A DNA stretch of 64,000 nt, from positions 1 through 64,000 of the forward strand of contig NZ_MUKP01000006.1 in assembly GCF_002081715.1 (NCBI RefSeq), read 5' to 3'. Positions within the stretch are counted from its first letter, which is position 1. Every line of letters starts with the position of its first letter. Below are positions 59,462 to 64,000 of the stretch, one piece after another. The DNA is from Nocardia donostiensis. GTDB lineage: Bacteria; Actinomycetota; Actinomycetes; Mycobacteriales; Mycobacteriaceae. The translations under genes and the position numbers were made by a program. Under the pieces are notes generated by a model. The model was not told the origin of the DNA, did not search any database, and was given only the letters and a program-made list of their open reading frames with translations.

Positions 59462-60561
59462 CGCAGCGATGCCCCGGTTACGGCGGCCGCGCTGCGGAAC
59501 CGGTTACGCAGGGCCAAAGAGACGTACACCAGCGCGACGAGGACCGGGACCTCGATCAACGGCCCTACCACCCCTGCGAGCGCTTGCCCGGAGGTGGCGC
59601 CGTAGGTGGCGATCGCCACCGCGATGGCCAACTCGAAGTTGTTACCCGCCGCGGTGAACGCCAACGTGGTGGTGCGCTCATACCCCAGGCCCAAGAGTGC
59701 GCCCAACAGATAGCCGCCACCCCACATGACCGCGAAATACGCCAGCAGCGGCACCGCGATCCGCACCACATCCAATGGCTGCGAGGTGATTCGCTCCCCT
59801 TGCAGGGCAAACAGGACCACGATGGTGAACAACAACCCGTACAGCGCCCACGGTCCGATCCACGGAATCAGCCTCGACTCGTACCAGTCCCGTCCTTTGG
59901 CGCGTTCCCCGAACCGGCGGGTCAGATACCCGGCCAGCAGCGGGATCCCGAGGAAGATCAGCACCGACTTCGCGATCTGCCACGGCGAGGCCTCGATGGT
60001 GGTCTGCTCCAACCCCAGCCAACCGGGCAGGACCGACAGGTAGAACCAGCCCAGGACCGCGAACATGAGCACCTGGAAGATCGAGTTCAACGCCACCAGT
60101 ACGGCGGCGGCCTCCCGGTCCCCGCACGCCAGGTCGTTCCAGATGATCACCATCGCGATACAGCGTGCCAATCCGACGATGATCAACCCGGTGCGGTACT
60201 CAGGAAGATCCGGCAGCAGCAGCCAGGCCAGGGCGAACATCAGTGCCGGTCCGAGCAGCCAGTTCAACATCAGCGAGCCGAGCAACAGACGGCGGTCGCC
60301 GGTGACGGTGTCGAGGCGATCGTAGCGAACCTTCGCCAGCACCGGGTACATCATGATCAGCAGCCCGAGCGCGATCGGCAATGAGATTCCATCGATCTCC
60401 ACGGCGGCGAGCACGTCCCCGAGGTCGGGGATCAGACGACCCAGCAGCAGACCGGCAGCCATGGCGACGCCGATCCACACCGGCAAAAGCCGATCCAGCG
60501 TCGACAGTTTCCCCACCACACCCTGTTCGGCAGCGCCGGTGGTGGTATCGGTGGTGCTCAC
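59458..60561 (-). CDS. acr3: ACR3-family arsenite efflux permease
   Basis: A 367-aa membrane protein with ten predicted helices and ACR3 landmarks: LGLLIMMYPVLAKVRYDRLD, LIIVGLARCIAMVIIWNDLA (with the conserved functional Cys), CGDREAAAVLVALNSIFQVL and FTAAGNNFELAIAVAIATYG. It exports arsenite driven by the proton motive force. Its ATG overlaps the arsR stop (ATGA). Confidence 0.93.
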   Translation of the reverse strand: MSTTDTTTGAAEQGVVGKLSTLDRLLPVWIGVAMAAGLLLGRLIPDLGDVLAAVEIDGISLPIALGLLIMMYPVLAKVRYDRLDTVTGDRRLLLGSLMLNWLLGPALMFALAWLLLPDLPEYRTGLIIVGLARCIAMVIIWNDLACGDREAAAVLVALNSIFQVLMFAVLGWFYLSVLPGWLGLEQTTIEASPWQIAKSVLIFLGIPLLAGYLTRRFGERAKGRDWYESRLIPWIGPWALYGLLFTIVVLFALQGERITSQPLDVVRIAVPLLAYFAVMWGGGYLLGALLGLGYERTTTLAFTAAGNNFELAIAVAIATYGATSGQALAGVVGPLIEVPVLVALVYVSLALRNRFRSAAAVTGASLR

Positions 60562-60935
60562 GCACTCACCTCACTCGCCGCACCGCTCTCGACCAGCAGA
60601 ACACTCGAGAGTTGCTGCAGCGCTTCGGGCACCACCCGGTAATGCACCCACGACGCCCGGCGTTCGCTGGTGAGCAGCCCCGCCTCGCGCAGCACCTTCA
60701 GATGGTGAGAAATGGTCGGCTGGGTCAACTCGATGCCCTCGGACAGGTCACATACGCACGCCTCCTGCCCGGATCGAGAGGCGATCGAGCTCAACAGCCG
60801 CAGCCGCACCGGATCCGACAACGCCTTGAACATCATGGCCAACTCCGCGGCGGCGTCCGCCGACAACGGCTCACGCACCCGTGGCGCAGCGCTACACACC
60901 TCAACCGACGGCAACCGCAACGGCGATTTAGACAT
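60558..60935 (-). CDS. arsR: ArsR-family arsenic repressor
   Basis: A 125-aa winged-helix repressor. MMFKALSDPVRLRLLSSIAS is followed by the metalloid site EACVCDLSEG (Cys-Val-Cys, the classic ArsR ELCVCDL motif) and the recognition helix LTQPTISHHLKVLREAGLL. It is the first gene of arsR-acr3-arsC. ATG 60935 has no ribosome binding site and lies close to the operator-like repeats, so the mRNA may be leaderless. Confidence 0.9.
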   Translation of the reverse strand: MSKSPLRLPSVEVCSAAPRVREPLSADAAAELAMMFKALSDPVRLRLLSSIASRSGQEACVCDLSEGIELTQPTISHHLKVLREAGLLTSERRASWVHYRVVPEALQQLSSVLLVESGAASEVSA

Positions 60936-60937
60936 AC

Positions 60938-60960
60938 ATCTATATTGACAGCGATCTATA
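60938..60960. promoter_or_regulatory. Putative ArsR operator of arsR-acr3-arsC
   Basis: The AT-rich 23 bases upstream of arsR carry ATCTATA twice (60938-60944 and 60954-60960), 16 bases apart, in otherwise GC-rich DNA. This is typical of ArsR binding sites and promoter -10 regions. It is unlike the CGTCGAT palindrome at 54481-54530, so the two ArsR proteins probably bind different sites. Confidence 0.5.
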
Positions 60961-61108
60961 CAACCTGCAAACAAACACCCAACGAACAAACCGCAACGCG
61001 ATGGCCCGACAGGCAAGTCGATGATCCGCATCGATATCACCCGCTGGGGACCCGATCGGCACCGGCACCCCCCGCCTCGCCTGAATAACCGCACCGGGCC
61101 CGGCGGTC

Positions 61109-61738
61109 TCACAGCCCCTGCGGCCCCTCCGAACGCAGATCCTCGACCCTGCGCATGGCTCCGCGCAGTTCCTCCAACCACGATTCCGCGTGCTTGCCCG
61201 CCAGCTTCACCGTCCACGCCAGCGCATCAGCCCGGGAGCGCGCGACACCGGCATCGACGAGGGTGTCGAGCACCTTACGTTCCGGCTGACGCAGCCGGGT
61301 CATCACCGGCACCGCCAAATGGGTGAACAGAATCCGCTCGCCCTCTACCGAGACACCCCAGGCGACGCTGCGACCGTAGCGCCGCTGCGCCTCGTCGGCG
61401 ATCTGCATACGCGCCGCTCGGGTGGACTCGCGAAAACGCGCAACCGCCCCTTCTTTCGTTGCCTCCGGCACCTTGCGGGTTGCCGCCGCCTCACCGGCCT
61501 CCTCCGCCGCGCCGGCCGTGCCCTCCTCGTCGGATGAAGCCACGTCCGGCTGCGGCAGGGGTAGTTCACCGATCACCACGATTTCGTCCCGATCGATCTC
61601 GATGACGGGCCTGCCGGTGAACCAGTCGCTCGGCAAGCGTCCCGCGAACCAGTCCGGCGCATCCGCGGTATCGGGCAGATCGGCCTGTTGCCACCCGCCC
61701 GGCCGACCGAAGCCGCGTCCTCGGTGTCCGTGCCTCAT
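61109..61738 (-). CDS. Hypothetical protein, helical C-terminal domain
   Basis: A 209-aa soluble protein starting MRHGHRGRGFGRPGGW. The N-terminal part has PDWFAGRLPSDWFTGRPVIE and a strand-rich EIVVIGELPLP. An acidic Ala/Glu linker (about 75-95) follows. The C-terminal half is helical (AVARFRESTRAARMQIADEA; RSRADALAWTVKLAGKHAES). I cannot name the family; similar proteins are widespread in actinobacteria. ATG 61738 has GAAGGTG eight bases upstream. Its AT-rich promoter region is at about 61750-61790. Confidence 0.6.
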   Translation of the reverse strand: MRHGHRGRGFGRPGGWQQADLPDTADAPDWFAGRLPSDWFTGRPVIEIDRDEIVVIGELPLPQPDVASSDEEGTAGAAEEAGEAAATRKVPEATKEGAVARFRESTRAARMQIADEAQRRYGRSVAWGVSVEGERILFTHLAVPVMTRLRQPERKVLDTLVDAGVARSRADALAWTVKLAGKHAESWLEELRGAMRRVEDLRSEGPQGL

Positions 61739-61892
61739 GATTTTCACCTTCTCACCTTCAAGAGTTATTACTTGATTACAAGATTACTCCGCAGAAGCGT
61801 CAAGTGTTCTGCCCTGGGCGAACGCATAATCACAATCGGAATTGCCCTGGAGTTAGGCGATAGCAGAATGCAACCACTCTCGAGGGGGTGGG

Positions 61893-62204
61893 ATGGAACC
61901 CCGATCCGGATGTCCGACCAACGTCGCGGTGGAGATACCCGGTGACCCCTGGACGATGCTGCTGCTGCGCGACGTGATGCTCGGCGGCCGGCGTCACTTC
62001 CGCGAGCTGTTGCACGGCTCGGAAGAGGGGATCGCGTCCAATACCCTCAGCGACCGACTCAAGCGTCTCGTCGCCGCCGGACTGCCCACCAAGGCCGACG
62101 CCGGCCGCCATCGTGCCCGGTTTCCCGCTGGTCAGCCAGGGCTTCAACCTTTCCCGCGCAGGCAGCGACCTATAGGCCGACCAGGGATTTGCACTGTTTG
62201 CTAA
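61893..62204 (+). pseudogene. HxlR-type regulator, 3' half replaced
   Basis: Translation from ATG 61893 gives PGDPWTMLLLRDVMLGGRRH and FRELLHGSEEGIASNTLSDR, then LKRLVAAGL. This is the core of an HxlR winged-helix regulator (W-x-x-L-I-L-R-D; I-x-x-x-x-L-x-x-R-L-x-x-L). After KADAGRHRA the coding character is lost. In another frame, 62110-62175 reads PGFPLVSQGFNLSRAGSDL and stops, looking like the tail of a different protein. The regulator is therefore a broken chimera. Confidence 0.6.
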
Positions 62205-62271
62205 ACTTTGAAAGCAGCAGAGTCGGTGCCTCGCCAGGTGTACTGGTCGCCAGCAGAAGGGAGTGGCGCTG

Positions 62272-62601
62272 ATGCCCGGGCCGCAGAGGCCGCTTTATCA
62301 GATGAAGGCCGAGTTCTTCAAAACCCTCGGTCATCCGGTACGTATCCGGGTACTGGAGTTGCTGTGTCGCCGTGAGTACACGGTCGCCGAAATGCTCGGT
62401 GAGATCGGGATCGAGGCGGCGAACCTGTCGCAGCAGTTGTCGATCCTGCGCCGCGCCGGCCTTGTCACCGCCCGCCGGGAGGGTCTGTCGGTCACCTACA
62501 CGATCACCACTCCCGAGGTCGCCGAACTTCTCGCCGCGGCCCGCGCCATCCTCACCGGCGTGGTCGCCGGCCAGGCCGAGGCCCTCGAACAACCTGCCTG
62601 A
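62272..62601 (+). CDS. ArsR/SmtB-type winged-helix regulator
   Basis: A 109-aa protein. KAEFFKTLGHPVRIRVLELL is followed by the recognition region EANLSQQLSILRRAGLVTAR (exact text EAANLSQQLSILRRAGL) and the wing REGLSVTYTI. There is no Cys-Val-Cys motif, and the single Cys (LLCRRE) is not a metalloid site, so it is probably not an arsenic sensor. ATG 62272 has AAGGGAG upstream. It is a single gene upstream of pckG in the same direction; the target is unknown. Confidence 0.8.
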   Translation: MPGPQRPLYQMKAEFFKTLGHPVRIRVLELLCRREYTVAEMLGEIGIEAANLSQQLSILRRAGLVTARREGLSVTYTITTPEVAELLAAARAILTGVVAGQAEALEQPA

Positions 62602-62697
62602 CCCCTCGTCGAATCGGCTGCCCGGATGTGCGCACGGACACTGATTGCAGCTTTTCTAAACTAAATACCTTGCATCTTCGCGAAGGAGTAACTCGCC

Positions 62698-64000
62698 GTG
62701 ACCAACCAGCCCACTGCCACCGGAATCGTGCCCGCACCGACCGACAACGAAGGCATCCAAGCCTGGGTGGCCGAGGTGGCCGAGCTCACCGCACCGGACC
62801 GCATCGTGTTCTGCGACGGCTCCCCCGACGAATGGGACCGGCTCACTGGGCTGCTGGTGGACAAGGGCACGTTCGTGCCGCTGTCCACGAAGCCGAACTC
62901 CTTCTGGTGCATCTCCGACCCCGAGGATGTCGCGCGGGTCGAGGACCGCACCTTCATTTGCTCGGAGAACGAGTCCGACGCGGGGCCGACGAACAACTGG
63001 GCCGATCCGGTCGACATGCGCACGATCATGACCGAGCACTACCGCGGTGCGATGGCAGGGCGGACCATGTACGTGATCGCGTTCTGCATGGGACCACTGG
63101 ATGCGGAGGATCCGAAATTCGGTGTGCAGATCACCGACTCGGAATATGTCGCGGTATCGATGCAGGTCATGACCCGCTCCGGTACTCCGGTATGGGAAAA
63201 GCTCACCACAGGAACCGATTTCGTCAAATGTCTGCACTCGGTCGGCGCACCCCTCGGTGCAGGGCAGCAGGACGTCGCCTGGCCGTGTGACAAGACGAAG
63301 TACATTACCCACTTCCCCGAGACCCGCACCATCTGGAGCTACGGCTCCGGGTACGGCGGCAACGCGTTGCTGGGCAAGAAGTGTTTCGCGCTGCGGATCG
63401 CATCGGTACTCGGCCGCGACGAGGGGTGGCTGGCCGAGCACATGCTGATTCTGAAACTCACCTCCCCGCAGGGGAAGACGCACTATGTCGCGGCAGCGTT
63501 CCCATCGTCGTGTGGCAAGACCAACCTCGCGATGCTGGAACCCGCCTTGCCGGGCTGGAAGGCTGAAACCGTCGGCGACGATATCGCGTGGATGCGGTTC
63601 GGTGCCGACGGCCGCCTGTATGCGGTGAACCCGGAGGCCGGTTTCTTCGGTGTCGCCCCGGGAACCGGGGCGAAGACGAACCCGAACGCGATCGTCACCA
63701 TCGATGCCGGCAATTCGATCTTCACCAATACGGCCCGCACCGACGATGGTGATGTCTGGTGGGAGGGGCTGACCGACGACAAGCCCGAACATCTGATCGA
63801 CTGGCGTGGCCAGGATTGGACACCGGATTCTGGAACCCCTGCAGCGCATCCGAATTCGAGGTACTGCACGCCGATAGAGCAGTGCCCGTCGGTAGCTCCG
63901 GAATGGAACGACCCGGCCGGGGTGCCGATCTCGGCGATTTTCTTCGGTGGTCGCCGTGCCACCACCATCCCGCTGGTGGCGGAGTCGTTCGATTGGGCGC
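62698..64000 (+). CDS. pckG: Phosphoenolpyruvate carboxykinase (GTP), 3' end outside window
   Basis: GTG 62698 follows GAAGGAG, and the frame stays open to the end of the window (434 codons of a protein usually near 610). The P-loop (kinase-1a) is [14 protein letters not shown], kinase-2 is [10 protein letters not shown], and [18 protein letters not shown] and [17 protein letters not shown] are GTP-PEPCK blocks. It converts oxaloacetate and GTP to phosphoenolpyruvate, CO2 and GDP, the entry to gluconeogenesis. The usual Ala after the first Ser of the P-loop is Ser here. An AT-rich promoter-like stretch lies at 62650-62675. Confidence 0.95.
   Translation, partial: MTNQPTATGIVPAPTDNEGIQAWVAEVAELTAPDRIVFCDGSPDEWDRLTGLLVDKGTFVPLSTKPNSFWCISDPEDVARVEDRTFICSENESDAGPTNNWADPVDMRTIMTEHYRGAMAGRTMYVIAFCMGPLDAEDPKFGVQITDSEYVAVSMQVMTRSGTPVWEKLTTGTDFVKCLHSVGAPLGAGQQDVAWPCDKTKYITHFPETRTIWSYGSGYGGNALLGKKCFALRIASVLGRDEGWLAEHMLILKLTSPQGKTHYVAAAFPSSCGKTNLAMLEPALPGWKAETVGDDIAWMRFGADGRLYAVNPEAGFFGVAPGTGAKTNPNAIVTIDAGNSIFTNTARTDDGDVWWEGLTDDKPEHLIDWRGQDWTPDSGTPAAHPNSRYCTPIEQCPSVAPEWNDPAGVPISAIFFGGRRATTIPLVAESFDWA

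Overview
The window is high-GC DNA from an actinobacterium. A Nocardia or Rhodococcus relative is the best inference. It rests on the strong G/C third-position bias, frequent GTG and TTG starts, a thioredoxin-fold-type ArsC in actinobacterial context, a GTP-dependent PEP carboxykinase, a PucR regulator, and many TetR, AraC and MarR regulators. No rRNA, tRNA or CRISPR array was seen. The DNA reads as an accessory chromosomal region: intact operons are separated by stretches littered with gene ghosts.

Layout. 1-6.5 kb: the tail of an unknown gene, a perfect 44-bp palindrome, an EF-G-domain-IV-like small protein, transposase relics, a divergent glycoside hydrolase/TetR pair, a SnoaL-like protein and a serine recombinase relic. 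6.5-20.5 kb: a catabolic cluster made of a ThDP enzyme and an APC permease on the minus strand, divergent from a PucR regulator, a GMC oxidoreductase, a histidinol-dehydrogenase-like enzyme, a VOC protein and an aspartase-like lyase. The cluster is eroding. An EamA exporter, an MFS carrier, an aldo/keto reductase, a ThuA-like gene and a second copy of the permease survive only as broken remnants. 20.6-31.6 kb: a secreted Gly/Ala-rich protein, a dienelactone hydrolase, a second recombinase relic, a Cmx-type drug exporter, a frameshifted repeat-rich protein, a CbrC homologue, a mycothiol-dependent-isomerase-like protein divergent from a MarR regulator, a methyltransferase and a small membrane-protein/AraC operon. 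31.9-42.2 kb: a GlxA-like regulator, two DJ-1/PfpI proteins (one a lipoprotein), a monooxygenase, a TnpB relic, an esterase lipoprotein, a TetR/FAD-monooxygenase pair with clear operators, TrkA and MarR relics, NhaA and a VOC protein.

42.7-49.9 kb holds a tightly coupled five-gene minus-strand operon: SWIM-like protein, unknown 458-aa protein, VWA protein, MoxR-type AAA ATPase and a 940-aa TraB/DUF5682-like protein. Its composition recalls E. coli yehL-yehM-yehP-yehQ, whose job is unknown. 50.2-53.4 kb: a DrrAB-type ABC exporter preceded by a 17-codon coupled leader ORF, a terminator, a 30-aa acidic small ORF, an ECF sigma factor with a Cys-rich tail and a 58-aa peptide with regularly spaced CC pairs.

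53.6-60.9 kb is an arsenic resistance island. One half has an ArsR-GNAT fusion (ArsR plus an ArsN-like acetyltransferase) divergent from a flavoprotein, an MFS carrier, a second flavoprotein and an alpha/beta hydrolase. The converging half is arsR-acr3-arsC. The expected logic is that As(III) relieves two ArsR-type repressors, ArsC reduces arsenate, ACR3 exports arsenite, and the first half probably handles organic or methylated arsenicals. After this come a protein of unknown function, an HxlR relic, an ArsR-family regulator and the start of pckG, which runs off the window.
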